A stretch of DNA of 64,000 nucleotides from Dillenia suffruticosa (taxonomy: Eukaryota > Streptophyta > Magnoliopsida > Dilleniales > Dilleniaceae): contig JAVTVX010000035.1 in the NCBI GenBank assembly GCA_033439265.1, positions 11,744,001 through 11,808,000 on the forward strand. Direction: 5' to 3'. Each line of letters begins with the position of its first letter. The first letter of the stretch is position 1. Below the pieces are notes generated by a model. That model was not told the origin of the DNA. It worked only from the letters and a program-made list of their open reading frames with translations, and made no database searches. Shown one piece after another: positions 1-13,185 of the stretch. The translations under genes were made by a program, and so were the position numbers.

Positions 1-1107
1 ACATAAAAAGTAGAGAATTTTCTAATATATTTTTCTCAATAATTTTTTCTTTGCAAAACTTTTCTATCATAAGAACAACCATTTTCAAGTGGTTAGATTT
101 TCCATCATTATTATTCATTCAAATTATTTTAATGGTACTTTCAAAATCCATTGCATCTAAATACATTTCAACGTCTAACACCCATTCTTTCCCATAATAT
201 CAAGAATCACATATTCGAGTTTTACAATTTATGACATTATGAATTATAACAAGTGAGGAAAAATAAATATATATATTTTAATGAAAACTTATTGATTAAA
301 TACGTGGCGTTGTTATATCAAATCTATGTATTATAAACGACGTTTGCATCAATAGTATGTAAAATCTGATTTTCAGGCTATATATTTAATTGATAATAGG
401 ATTATTAAACTAAAAAAACAATGAACATAACAAAATTATGATAGTTTCTTTTTTTATGCGAAAGATTAGATTAAACTGTAATCACAAAGCATATTTTGAA
501 AAAACCATAATATTTAATAAAATCTCTATATAAAATAATAAATAAAAATTATAGAAAATTCATACCAAAGAAAGTTTATTCTTTGTTGGTGAGAATTTTA
601 TATTCGGTTTAATAGAGTTTCGTATTGATAACATGATGTAAATTAAAGAAAATACTAATAATAAGAAGAAGAAAATAGAGAGAAAGAAAGAGAGAAATTT
701 TTTATTCTCTTGTACATTGAATGAAATTACAAAAGGATATATTTATACAATTTGGGATGTATACATAACTGGAAGATTTTAAAATCAAATATTCTCATAA
801 ATATGTGATATTTCCATATTATGATATTGATATATAAAAGATAATACTAATAGCGATATAAGTATCATATGTATTTTTTAAAAATATTTAGCTTCCATAT
901 ATAAAATATCCACATAAATTTCTTAGAATTTATAATAATATCTTTATTTTTCTTTTTCTACTTTAACATAATATTTGAGTATTCTCTTTTTATTTCAATT
1001 ATTTTAATTTTTTTTATCCTATTCTATTGGTCATGATAATCAAGTTATAATTATGCCGGTTAATTGAACAAGTCAAACCAATCAATTCACATTTCCGTCG
1101 TATTACG

Positions 1108-1200
1108 CCAATAAGTTTTAGTTTAAGTGGTACTAATCTCTCTCTCCCTTATAATAATTTCATATTCGAGTCTCATTATAAACTAAAAAAAAAAAATATC
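1108..1200 (+). mobile_element. possible tRNA-derived SINE fragment
   Basis: The stretch has a box A-like motif (TTTAGTTTAAGTGGTA), then a box B-like motif (ATATTCGAGTCTC) about 45 bases later, and ends in a run of 12 A residues. This is the layout of a decayed tRNA-derived SINE. No target duplication was established, so the call is tentative. Confidence 0.4.
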
Positions 1201-1860
1201 CGTGGTATTACCGATTTAAATTCTGATATTTCAAACATGGGTTGAAGGGCCGGTTATGACGGGATGTGCCTGAACCTGGCAAGTCGACGGTAATGTCCTA
1301 CAAGCCAATCCGGTCCAAGGTATGTGGGCCAACCTGGCCTTTTTCAACTATTGTTGTAATAGGCCTGAACGTCCCATCCAACTTAAATTTGAAGAAAATT
1401 CATCCCTAGGATCCGATCAAACCTTTTGGTTGAGCTAACTGATCTCGAGGGTTAACTACCCCACCCCTAATTTTTCCTTTGCTTTTGCTTTCTTTCTTGG
1501 CCGAGTCCAGCGAATATCACAAAGCCAGCGCATGATTGGAGGTAGCCACTGACCAATAACGGAGGAAGAAAGTTATTCAAAGTTGGAAATCAATAGGGGC
1601 ACATTTAGAAATATTAATTTTTAATTATAGATATTATACAGGTATAAAGTTTAAATTAATAAATATAAAAATATGTAGAAAAGGTAATATGCAAAAGAAG
1701 ATCTATGAGAAAAAATAGATAATCAAACTTAAATAAATAAAAGAGACATATATAAAATAAAACAATTTAATTAAATTTATGAAAGTAATATAAAATTTTA
1801 TTTTTTTAATAAGAAAAATATTGAAAAAAAAAAAGATTTTACGATTTACAAAAAGTATAA

Positions 1861-1969
1861 ATAGGTGCGTTGCAAATGAGGCTACAGGGACAGAAGAAGA
1901 CCTGACTTGTCCTAAATAGGTGCGTTGCAAATGAGGCTACAGGGACAGAAGAAGACCTGACTTGTCCTA
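1861..1969. repeat. 55-bp perfect tandem duplication
   Basis: A 54-base unit starting ATAGGTGCGTTGC occurs at 1861-1914 and again at 1916-1969. The copies look identical, so the duplication is recent. Confidence 0.95.
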
Positions 1970-2450
1970 GAAACATGTCAATGAAAGCTGAGAATTTTGA
2001 ACTTTGAAGCTCCAAAACCTTTAAGATAACACTTCAAAACTCGGCCGAAAAAGCCCCAACATTCAAAATGCAAAGGTACCAATGAGGATGTGACAACAAA
2101 AAACTTATACATGTATCATTAATGAATGAATTACAAATGTTAATATGAGGATCTCTCTTCAGAACCCCTTGAGAGCAAGTTTGGTGGTTAGACATTTTCC
2201 TTTTTCTATTTTTTCATATTCTGTCAGCATAATATAGCATAACCCTGGTGATCACATGTATGGGTAAGAAAAAGAATGAAGGTATTGGCTAAAAGAACTA
2301 AAAAGAAAAGAAAAGAAAAAAAAGCGACTCTACAATGCAGCACTTAGAAAATGTGATCAGAGAATCTTGTCCAGGGCCAAGCGAATGGCCTCTGCAGCCC
2401 CAGGGCTGACTAATTTACATAATGCTCCAACCCAGAAAAACAAGGACCCT

Positions 2451-5400
2451 TCAAGTATCTTCAGCAAAAACGTTGAATATGAAGTCCCGAAAACGCCTGG
2501 AGTATTGTTTTGGGTCAACAGCAGATATTGAGGTTGGGTCGTACTGGAAGGATTTGTATGCATGCTCAAGCTTCTTGCTAATGTCATAATCCTGGAGTAT
2601 GTCTATAATGCCAAAGAACAAAATCACATCGTACATTTCTGCAGTTGAGTCCCCCACTAGCTGAAGTTCACAGTTGCTTTTTCTTACTGTCCTCTCAACC
2701 CGTGCTCGCATGTTCAATCCCAATTTCGGGCTAGCGCAACTACATTACCAGTGATAAAAAGAAAAGGAACTTTAGGCAAGTCTACATGAATGGTTAAATT
2801 CACAATAGTTCAAAATACTGCAAGCCACTGGCAAATAGAACAGCAACTATGACAATTTAGTTAATTCCTGAATCCGAAATTTTTAAAAAGAATGCAGACA
2901 TTTTTTTTCTCTCCGTTTTTTTGGACTTATGATTAAGACAACAAACTTCTCAAGAACTTTTGCGGATGTTTCAGGGAATAATAAACTGGCTTCCAATCCT
3001 AGGTTTTGGCTGGCAAAGAACAGTTTCTGGAATAAGAATATAGTGATTTCCATATAAATTACCTAGCAGCATCCATATGAAGGTTGCTGAGATCTAAACT
3101 AGATGGATGGTTTTCGGTGCCAAGACCTGCAAAAGAAAAAAAAAAGAATAAAAGAAAAATAATAATATCAGTTGAGTGAAGAAAACCAATCTGATGACAT
3201 AGGATAACAGTTTAATGAACATAAAAAATGACGGGCATTTGTTTTTAACCTGTAGGAGTTTGAGATCCGGAGGGAATTAGTTCACCAGCGCTTGATGTTT
3301 TGCAGAAGTGAAGACCCACTAGAAGACTATAATCCATTACTCCCTCCTGCTCAAGCAATTCACAGTCGCGATCAACTTGCCTGTTAAGAAGGAAAAAGAA
3401 AAAATAAATTCAGATTCTATTCCTGCAACAAAAAATATCAAACAATCACTCCTTTCTACATGAGCCACGAGCCCAGTTTTTGATGAACAAGTGGATATTG
3501 TTGACAAAGCTTTTAATAAAGAAATTTCAAATTACCTGCAAAACTCTTGAAACCATGGCCTTTCTAGTCGAAATATAAAGTTAAGGTCCAGGTCTTTAAG
3601 AGTTGTGTTCTCATCAATTTCTGTTTCAGGCTTATCTGTTGTGCGGCCCAGAGAAGACCCTTTCAGATCAAATCGTCTATGAATTGCATAATCTGAGCGG
3701 AATAAATTTCCCATAATAATGAAACGAACCTGGATAATCAACTTCATTACATCCTTACTAAGTGATTACAAATTAAGAATGCTGCACCAGTTCTCTTCTT
3801 ACCTTCTTTTGGGCAGGCCCAGTTGACTTGACACAATGCAGGCCAAAATATTTTGTCACCAGAGTATTCTCATATTTGCGTGCATGATTGTAATATGCTG
3901 ACAGCATTTTTATCAGGACCTATACAAATATGCCCAAATGAGTAAATTTTAAGGGCAAGTAAGAAAAAGACCCAATTTCTTGATAAAATTTGTTCCAATA
4001 GAAGTAACTAACTTTTACTTCAGCTTTCTTCATTGTCTTAATCATGTAGCGATCGTCATTAGTTAAGTAAAAAAAGCTTCCACTTTTCCCAGGAGAAGAT
4101 AGTTCCCGAAGTGCATCATTCCCACATATAGATAACATGTAATCAGCTGGATCCACTTTGAATAACTTCCTCAAAGTCCTGAAGAGAAATGTGTTAAGAG
4201 GGTGAAATGATAATGCACTTGGAAACAAACATCTAAAGGCACATTCTTTGCCTGCAGGCTCCACAGAATGCACCATGGGAGAAAGGGATCACCACCTTGG
4301 CAGTGAAACTAAAATGAGAAACTTTAAATCTTTTTTCCTATTCAATCTCATACCATGCTCTTTATCAGTTTGGTAGTCCTACTGGTTCTGCACACTAAGG
4401 ATGTCCCAAAAGTTCAGTTTGAAAAACCCTTCCAGTTAGAGAAAAGTTGGTCCTAAATGAGAGGGTTCCATTTGAAGACATTCACATAGGCAATGCTTGT
4501 ACTCATATCTATGTAGGGCCATAGCCTAAGATATATGATAAGCCATATCTTAATAAGGAGAGTTAGTAGACAAATTTCATGCCTGACCTGAAAACCAGTG
4601 GGCAGTAGTCCTTCCATCTAAATTCACTAGATTGGTGTGGTGGAGTATATTTGCTTCCTTCAGAAGGGAACCTTGTCCACACCTTCTCTTTTGGGTCAAA
4701 AGCTGAAGGCTTCAGATCAAGAGATACAGGAGGAGCAGCTTTTCCTGCTGAATATCTGTTCAAACACAACAAATACTAATTAATAGTTGCAAAGTTCACG
4801 CATAATGCATAAATTGATACATATAGAGCACTCATTGTACCTATAAAGAATGTTCCCATTGATCAACAAGATTAACAAGGTTGTAAATAAGATTAGGAAA
4901 AAAAAAAGAGTTTTCTTGCTTCAAGCAACTGATTCTGCCTATGCAACATCTTACTCATCTAAATGCACAGCTGGTTCCAAAATTGATGAAAGGAAAGATT
5001 TTATATTTGTTTGGCAAGCTAGATTACAGCTTTTCTCATGCACCATGAATATGATGCCAAAAAAGTGGACATAAAGGAAGAAATGCAACGAAATTTAGTT
5101 GGAAGAAATTTTATATATGCTCCAACTAGCTTTAAAATCATTTCATCAGATAAATTGGGACAGTTCAATGGTTTCAAATGAAACAAATTATACATGCAAA
5201 TCATTCAAGGAAAATTGAGTGAACCATGTTCAATTACTTAGGATTGCGGTATGTACTTTTAGTCCCACAACAGTCTCCATGTGCTCATCTCTCAAGAAAT
5301 AATCTATTTTATCCTCTCTTCTACTAAAAATCATATTCTGATTCTAAATGAACATTCTAAAGTAGCACCAATGATTGATCCACACCTAAGCTGTGGGAAG

Positions 5401-7054
5401 CCAAGAAAAGAATATCTAGGCGGTGAAATGGAGATTAATATTTTTTTTAATCGGTTCCCAATTAAATGAATTTGAAAACTCTATGCGCCCTTCTTCCAAT
5501 ATGTTGGCACTAGTACAATTTCACCAAATGACTTTTGGATTGTTCTACACTATTAAGCACTTGTTAGGGAAAATTGGATAAATCTTGTATCTGTTTGACC
5601 TTTAATTTTTGTCCCTTGTTGAGCAACAATAGCATCAGCAAAGAACCACTCTTAAGAAGAGAATGAAATTTGGAAATCTAAAAATCAATGTACATCCTGC
5701 ACAAGCCAAAAGTATTGATTGCAAACAAGTATCCACTCACAAGCAATTCAATATGCCAAATCCATTCAAACTCAGAGAACATGGAAACATTATGAAACAA
5801 TATACTTTCATGAAGCTACAGAATAACAAGCAGAGGCTATGAAAAACAAAAGGAGAGACAAAGTTGACCATACCTTATTCCCAGCTGTAGATTAAGCATT
5901 AGGTCATAGTTCTTATGCCCTTTAGAAATTGTTTCTCCTTGTCTCTTTCCCGCCTTTGGAATCCTAAGTTGCTGCCCTGGAGATCCCTTACTAGACATAT
6001 ACTCCGTTGGAGTACCCATCAAACTATCATAACAAGAAACATCATCAGAGCCAGACATTCTATCAAATGATGTCCTGTCTGCACCCTTATAAACTCTATC
6101 ATCAACGGACAGTCTCCTTGGTTGCTTCACACTAGATTCCGTGGTCTTTGCCGAACTCCACAGCGCTAGCTTTTTTTGGGAAGGCAAACTCAAGACCTTT
6201 TCATTGGGGCAAACCTTACAATCCTTAAAATAAACATTAAAAATCTCCTGAGGATCCCACTCAACATTTCTTTCTGATGACACACCACTGTGGTGAAAAG
6301 TCCCATTTTGCTCATTTGGATCCTTACTCCAATTACCAACATAATAACTCCCATCGGACCACCTAAATGTCCCATTTCCTCTAGGCAACCCATCTTCCCA
6401 AAACCCCTCATAGCTATTTCCATTAGCCCAGTTCAATGTTCCCTTACCAAACATCACGCCATGTCTCCAATTGCCAACGTAGTGGTTTCCATTCTTCCAT
6501 TGATACTTCCCTTGACCCTCTTGCACGCCGCAATGCCAGTCCCCGTCATACGAATCACCATTAGCGAATTTCTGAACCCCGTCACCTTGTTTGAGGTTCA
6601 TGGCCCAAGACCCCCTATAGATATCTCCATTTGGAGCCTTATAAACACCGTTACCATCCATATAACCAGCTTTAAAATTCCCTTCATAAGTAGCCCCGGA
6701 AGGGCAACTAAACCTACCTTTTCCCATGGTTCTGCCATTATGCCACTCTCCTACATAAACACACCCATCACTCCAAACATATTTTCCATGCCCATGTGGG
6801 AAATTATCATACCAATATCCTGTATAGACATCACCATTGGAAAGAACTTTCTCTGTATGATGAACCTCACCTGGTGATTGTGATTGAGAAGAAGCTTTCT
6901 CATTGGAATTGGTGTTGTCGTCATCATCGTCCACATGAGCCACAGGCACAGAAATTGCGCCAAAAATTGAAGTTGCTCTCTTCTTTGCCTTTGCATGTGT
7001 TTTCCTCATTGTGGCTTCCCATGCCTTCACAACCCCACAAGGATCTATATTCAT
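2451..7054 (-). CDS. PIP5K: phosphatidylinositol-4-phosphate 5-kinase, plant type B with MORN repeats
   Basis: The enzyme phosphorylates PI(4)P at position 5 to make PI(4,5)P2 at the plasma membrane. I assembled eight coding exons on the minus strand, all with GT-AG introns: 7054-5874, 4755-4588, 4178-4013, 3919-3803, 3729-3536, 3380-3250, 3126-3063 and 2730-2451. They total 2301 nt, in frame throughout, giving 766 aa, a normal length for this family. Residues about 77-252 form seven to eight MORN repeats (YxGxWxxGxxxGxG). A linker follows, then the kinase core: [11 protein letters not shown] loop near 478, lysine in MIKTMKK near 497, DLKGS at 565, MDYSLL at 624, the IID motif at 715 and the activation loop DPKQYSRRF at 746-754. 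The protein ends FAEDT. The first ATG of the long MORN exon is used; it opens [13 protein letters not shown], as expected for the family. It resembles the Arabidopsis PIP5K4/5/6 group as I remember it. Residue 682 is Arg (NMRAR) where relatives usually have Pro. The gene looks intact. Confidence 0.95.
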
Positions 7055-7400
7055 TCTGCAACATTAACATCAACAACTATTCTTCCCTTTTTTTGTCTCT
7101 AATTCACGTTTGAATACATTAAAACATTCAACAAATACCCCCTTCAAATTAGACCCAATGCGATGAAATAAGCAATACCCGGATCACTAGATGGGCCAAA
7201 ACGATTGAATTTCACAACACATGACAAAAGCGGAAAAACAAAAAACAAAAAAATTGTGTTTTCTTGCCTCTGTTTTTTCTGGTTGCTCAGAGAAATAATC
7301 GAAACTCAGATGGAGAAAAGGGTGTCAAAATCAAAATGTAACAGAATGAGACAGAATCAGAGAGAGAGAGAGATTTTATGAATCCGTCTCCCGTGGCTTT
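7055..7400 (-). promoter_or_regulatory. PIP5K: probable 5' leader of PIP5K, with possible leader intron
   Basis: On the coding strand an acceptor-like TGTTGCAG lies one base before the ATG, which suggests a leader intron ending at 7056. A CT-rich stretch near 7360, typical of plant leaders, lies upstream. The donor is not settled; GG|GTATTG near 7177 is one candidate. No convincing TATA box was identified. Confidence 0.4.
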
Positions 7401-10400
7401 ATTAGTATTGTTATTATTTTTATTTTGGTTGCTGAAAATAACGCGAGAGAAGCGATGCTACCGAAGGGTCCTGTTAACGAAAGAAGCCAACCCCTAACAT
7501 CTCAGAACTAGCCCTTCATCCTTCCATTTGTTTCGTTTTCCACTTATCATTAATTGGCCCCTAGAGTTAAAACTATTTTATATTACGCCCCCTAGTGTTT
7601 ACATCATTTACAGACGTGTCCCTAAGTTACTTTTATTTATTTATGCATTTATTTACTTAATTTTTACCTGAGTTATTCTAGCAAGTGTTTGGGTGCATTG
7701 TTTATTACAAGTTATAATTTTAAATGTAAAATACATATTTTTCAACAAAAATATTCAACGCAATGATCAGTTGGCCTAATAGAATGTAATGCTATATCTT
7801 TTAATCAAAATCTAGAATTCGACTCGTGATTTAGATATGAAACAAACTACGTTGGGAGAATAACCTCTTAAATGAATCATTATAAATTCTGAATTGAATT
7901 AGTCAGAATATAATTTCTGATACCAATTAATATAGTAAAAAAAAAAAACAAGAATATTCGACGTTTCATTGTATAAGAAAATTTTGACACTAAAATCTCC
8001 CTTTACACATAGGATGTACCAAACAATCACCCAGAAAATAAAAAAATTATTTGTAACCAATAGAAATTCAGATATAAATTTAAAAATTTTTCTTGAATAT
8101 CCAAAGCAAAATAAATACTCAACTCAATTAACTTTTTATCTTAATTTAGTTAAGCTATCGACATGAAAAATTTTTCCATCAAACTATTAAAAATCATGTA
8201 AATATTAAATTCAAAATTACAATATAATGTTATATTAACTCTCTTAAGATCTTCTTCGATTTCTTTGATATTTCTGGTGCACATTTAATTCGTATAATAT
8301 TATTTTTCTATTTTTTCAGTTCAAATAATAATTTTAATACAAGAATGTCGCATAAGTTAGAAATTATCCAAACTTATTGGTTAGTAATTCACAAGAGTAA
8401 TTCAAAGTTAAAACTTGGATTTCTTTTGTTAAATATTTTTTAAAAAAAGGACTTGAATTCCTTGTTTTTTTTTTTTCCTTTTTCTTTTCCTTTCTTTTTA
8501 TTGAGGCATCGTCATCTGGTTTTCACATCTTAGGAGTTACTTTATTGAGGGTTGTGAATAAGAAAGTGATAAAATGGATAATATTCTCTTACCCTTTTTT
8601 ATGAACCAATCATTGCAGGAATTTTGGGAAAAGGGTTAAAGAGCAAAAATGAAAAAGAGCGAAGTTAAGATTGGAATTTGCAAAAATATGAAAAGAGAAG
8701 GCTTGAATTTAAAAAAGCCCTTCTTCTCTTTGCTATTTTCAGTCAATTGTAGAATTGAATTTTAAAGTAGATTGATTATTTTAATTTGGAATTTTATCGA
8801 TTTATTCCTTTTCATATAATTGTCAATATTTAATGTAATTATTTAGTGTAATTATTCAATAAACATGATTTATTAAAACATATTATATCTAATAATTTAT
8901 TAATATATACTTAAATAATAAATAAATTATAATTCAATTATTATCGTTAATCTCGATAAAAGTCACGTGCACTCACGTACAAAGAGAAGAATTTGTTTAT
9001 GTTTCCACTACGGCAAATAAAGGCAAATGTTTCCAACCCCATTTTAGTGTTTTTATTTTATTTTATTTTTTGAGTGGGGTTCTTTTTTCTTTTGCTAATA
9101 AAGGGGAAATCCTAGTATGATTTAGGGTCAGGATTGTTTACCGCGGGAATTGCTCATATATGAGCAAGTGGACCAAATCGCACTCTGATTCAAAAGAAAT
9201 TCATTCGCCCAAATTAATTACTATATTATTTTATAATTAAGTTGAAATTTTGATGTCATTATAGTTATTACACAAGTCCATTAAGAAACCGATATCTAAT
9301 TAATCTAGTAATTAAATAACAAAATACTATTAATCTTTAAGTAACGTTTCGGATTTAAATTTTGTATATGAAGAAAATAGATATCGAGAGAAATTTATTC
9401 TTAAAAAATTAATTCGACACAAATCAGATTTAATTGAAATTGGTATGATTATCGAATATCGATAAATTATAAAAAAAACGAGTCACATTAAAAAAAAATA
9501 AACGTTATTTATACAATTAGGTGAGAATAAGTACAGTGTTATCATCTAATTAGATTTTTATTTTCTTTTTATTTTGATAAATACAAATGCTTGCGTAAGT
9601 GAAATCTGTTTTCACATGGGAAAGAGGATCCCAATCAAAGACATGGTTCTTATTTCTGGTGGTGGGCGTAGCTAGCAAGAGGAAGGCAAGAAGACGACTG
9701 TGGGACTGAGAATGAACTACATAAAAAATGAGATTAATATATAGTAAATGCAATATATTTCACCAATTGGAATCCCTTGAGTAACATGTTACACTTCTAT
9801 TGAGGAATAATTTTTACCCACATATATTAGAAATGCCACGAAATTTGACATGGAATATATAAAATATGGTGTTCTAGTGACATTTCTTCAAATGCTTTTA
9901 TATATATACATTTTGGGACGTAAACATCTTTTATATTGTTTTCAAATAAAAAATTTACAAATATAAATTGCTTTCATATATAAATTGTGCATGATTTTAT
10001 TTTTAGTCGAAAAGAAATTCACTAATTTACATGTAACCAGAAGCAACTGGGTATGAGATAGGTAATCACAAATAATTAACAAGTAAATGTATCTGCACAT
10101 TTAGTGTGTATAATTATAAAGAGAACGTTTATAGGTGGTTTGACAATGATCATGCTTATGTCTTTTTTGGAAAGTTTATTTTTTTATTCATGCTTTTTGA
10201 ATTTTTTTATTAGAATAAACTATATATATTTTTATTATTATAAATTAAATCTATCTAATATCTAATTTTTAGAAAGCAATGATTAATAGTTTATAAACTA
10301 GCTAGCTGTACCTACCCTTGTTACCTATCATCAAATGTACCTACCATTGGGTCAAAATTTAGGAATTTTATATATAATTTCTCATAATAATTAATTTTTA

Positions 10401-10871
10401 TATTTTTATAGGTGATATACAAACAACCCACTTAATTTGCTTTCATGTAAAATTTAAGATTGTACAATTCTGCGCACCATGTATTAAGATGCATATGGGA
10501 AAATAGATATCTTTTAGACGTGTTTGGTATTGGTGGCAAAAATAGGTCAAGTTTAATTTGTCAAATACTTTTGTGGCATAAACAAATGCCACTAAAAAAC
10601 AATAATACTTATGTGACCTTTCACAACACTCGTTAAAACCCTTTTGTGGTATCGACATGGGCGAGACGTTTATGCAAACACCACTTTATTAATAACTTAT
10701 ATGTCGTTAAACATTCATAAGTGTAATACATATTACACTCATGGAATCCCTTGAGTACATATATTAGACTCCATTAAATTGAAAATTGAAATCGAAATTA
10801 TGATCAGTTGAAATTCACGTGACATAACTCCAAATAGTCCATTATAGCTACGATGGAATCAACCCATACAT
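7401..10871. other. AT-rich intergenic DNA between the two genes
   Basis: Apart from one SINE-like stretch at 7.76 kb, I see no recognisable gene. Short open frames, such as 67 codons at 9550-9753 on the minus strand, have no family resemblance or splice context that I can support. The part just above 10720 probably includes the 3' untranslated region of the next gene. Confidence 0.55.
7762..7862 (+). mobile_element. possible SINE-like fragment
   Basis: A box A-like GATCAGTTGGCCTAATAG is followed about 45 bases later by a box B-like AGAATTCGACTCG. There is no clear A-tail or target duplication. It may be a decayed tRNA-derived SINE. Confidence 0.3.
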
Positions 10872-11780
10872 TCATATTTTGTTAAAGTGAGCAAGAGCAA
10901 GGGCAGTGGCAGAAGTGGTGGCCATGATATAGATATCATCAGAAAGAAAATTGGGGAAAGCGCGTTTCCTGAGAAAGAATGCTCCTGCAGGAATACCAAG
11001 AAGGTAGATGAACATTGGTCCAACACCACTCAGCGATGAACGAAGTATCACCTTTTGAAGGATCTCTTGAAACGCTTCTTTTCCCAAGTTCCCTGTCTGG
11101 TCCTTGTGTTTGTCCTGCATTCACATTAATTGTGCAAATTTTTATTAGCATAGAATTGGCTAAGACAATGGCATGACAAAGTGCACCCGGTAAGCACACT
11201 ACGGAAATTCCATGCGCGCGACTCTAAATTTCTCTAATATGATGATCAAAAGTTAAATTTTGAACGTTATTGAGAATGAGGTACGTTTTTGAGACTTAGA
11301 TATTGTGTTACATGAAATTGTGGGTGTGCACACCTGTTTGTGATCATATCTATGAGAACAAATGAAATACTTGATTTTGTTTTAACTATGTTAGGTTGAT
11401 GTTCACATGTAAATTCATACGTATGGCACCAAGTTATTTGCATAACAACTCGCATCCCAGATATAATAAAAGAACTAGAGAGGCTTACTTGGAACAATTT
11501 TTGGAGGTTTGACTTTGTTGGGACCTTTATTCTTGCATATCCATATTTCTGGTTGATTTTTCTGTCAAGAGGACAGAAGAAAAAAAATTTTAACCCATGG
11601 AGAACTGTTAAAACCATCAAGAGAGAGAGAGAGAGAGAGTATCAGGAGAAGAGTTTATGCTATTATCCTAAGAACTCTGAGATGACTAGTAGGGACGTGT
11701 ACAAAGAAGCCAATAAACAAGCTACAAGAATGAAAAAAAAAATATAGAAAGTATTTTAGCGACGTGAAAACCCAATCCCT

Positions 11781-11813
<33 letters not shown>

Positions 11814-12014
11814 TAAAAAGAGTACTCGATCGTCGTGTAGACTAGTTCATAGAAATCTCCTTCAGGGAGTTTATTGAAATCTCCTTGAGGGTCATCCCTA
11901 GCTTTGGTCAACTTGAATTTGTCATAGTTCTCCCCTGCGATTTTCTCAATCACCTTCTTCTTTCTGTCTCCATTTCCTGCACGAAATGACAGTGCCGAAT
12001 CAGCTTAATATTGT

Positions 12015-12066
<52 letters not shown>

Positions 12067-12099
12067 ACCAGTTTTTAGCACATCCAAGATCTGACCCAT
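10872..12099 (-). CDS. unrecognised 165-aa protein, possibly N-myristoylated
   Basis: I built four coding exons on the minus strand: 12099-12069, 11976-11826, 11561-11489 and 11114-10872. All introns are GT-AG, and the 498-nt sum keeps one frame (31+151+73+243). The protein opens MGQILDVLKT; Gly2 makes N-myristoylation possible. Residues 15-90 are charged, with motifs such as GENYDKFKL, DFYELVYTTIE and KINQKYGYARIKVPTK. Residues about 112-134 form one hydrophobic segment (SGVGPMFIYLLGIPAGAFF), then LRKRAFPNF and a second, weaker hydrophobic tail, ending AHFNKI. I do not recognise the family. The MGQ start and spacing weakly recall plant EF-hand-like MGQxL proteins, but no calcium-binding loop is visible. 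The ATG has a good context (AATATGGG) and upstream in-frame sequence soon reaches a stop. Upstream non-coding exons cannot be excluded. Clean splicing and an unbroken frame argue for a real gene. Confidence 0.75.
11608..11640. repeat. (GA)n microsatellite in intron 2
   Basis: A GA-dinucleotide run, which reads (CT)n on the coding strand, lies 50-80 bases upstream of the 3' splice site of intron 2 of the 165-aa gene. Confidence 0.9.
11781..11813. repeat. (GA)n microsatellite near the intron 2 donor
   Basis: The GA run reads (CT)n on the coding strand and begins about 12 bases after the GT donor at 11825-11824. Confidence 0.9.
12019..12060. repeat. long (GA)n microsatellite filling intron 1
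   Basis: An uninterrupted GA run of about 40 bases makes up nearly half of the 92-base first intron (12068-11977). On the coding strand it is (CT)n between donor and acceptor. Confidence 0.95.
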
Positions 12100-13185
12100 A
12101 TTTGTTACTCTTTATACGAAATTTGAAAGAAAGCAATGAAAGGTGTTGGATTAACATAGCATTACGAGGAAGAGGTTTTATAGCTAAGGCATTGCTATGA
12201 GTTAGGAAGAGAACATGTAAAGCGCATAGTTTTGTTTTGCTTTCATCAGAAGAAAAGCACCAAAGCAAAAGTTGTATTGTTCGGTATAAAAGAAAAGTAA
12301 CTTAAGAAAGAATATGAAAGGACAATTTCTCACTCAAGCAAGGAACTTACAAGCAAGAAAAAGCATGTAGCATGCAACATGCTATAACTTAGCTGCTTAA
12401 CAATAAATAAATAATAATAATAATAAAAAAACCTCTATCAAAACCTATGCCTATTCCTAATATGGGAGAAAATAATAGTATAATTAATTGTAAATACTAA
12501 GATTCTGGACTTAAGCATGAATTAAGAACCCTTTGCCCGTTGCCTTTTGTTTTTGTTTTTTTAATGTTTATTATACACTTTTTTTTTTGTGTCTCATCTC
12601 TCTCTCTCTCTCTTCAATTTTTCATCTTTAATTTTAAATTTAGGATCCGAAATTGTGTATGCAAGTCTTTTTTTTCTCTTCATTCCTTCGTCAACAAAAA
12701 AGTTAATGAGGTTTTTCCTCTTTGGGATTCAATTTCTCTATCTTTCCTTAATAATTTTTCACTAAATTTGATTCTTTCAACTGATTTTCTAATTTTACAT
12801 TTAATTTTAAGATAAATCTTTCTTTTTTCTATATCTTGTTTCCCCATTCTCTAGATGTGCTCTTTTACGCTAGAGAGAGGAAGAAAAAAGACGTTGCATG
12901 TGACCTTTAAATTCGTAGACTAAGGAGTATTGACTCCATCTATTCATGGAGTTATTAGAATTTTATTTCAAAGATCTTTTGAGATAATTGACTGTAATCG
13001 TAGCAAACCAAGCTAGAATTTATTGCATAAGCTATGAATGCATGCCATAATATCAAAATCTCAAATAGACATCTCAACATGAATAGAAAATTAAAATGAA
13101 CACAAGATATTGTGGGGGTACTTTTGTGATGCTTTTATCTCTTATTATTTTTTCATTGCAAAATGTGTTTTAGTACGTATAGCGA
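12100..13185. other. intergenic DNA upstream of the 165-aa gene
   Basis: The sequence is AT-rich, with a small CT-rich patch at 12597-12613. The promoter of the minus-strand gene should lie here, but I could not fix a TATA box or transcription start. No further coding signal was seen. Confidence 0.5.

Larger units (their letters stand above)
1..2300. other. AT-rich intergenic DNA downstream of PIP5K
   Basis: No coding signal was seen on either strand. The stretch contains a SINE-like piece near 1.1 kb and a short tandem duplication near 1.9 kb, listed separately. The last few hundred bases before 2451 would include the 3' untranslated region of the minus-strand kinase gene, but I see no clear polyadenylation hexamer that fixes its end. 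Confidence 0.6.

Noticed and set aside
6290..7113. Plus-strand frames of 195 and 105 codons opposite PIP5K exon 1
   Set aside because: They are antisense shadows of the MORN-repeat coding exon.
12540..12815. 91-codon plus-strand frame rich in Phe, Leu and Ser
   Set aside because: It is a translation of T-rich and CT-rich DNA with no recognisable domain.
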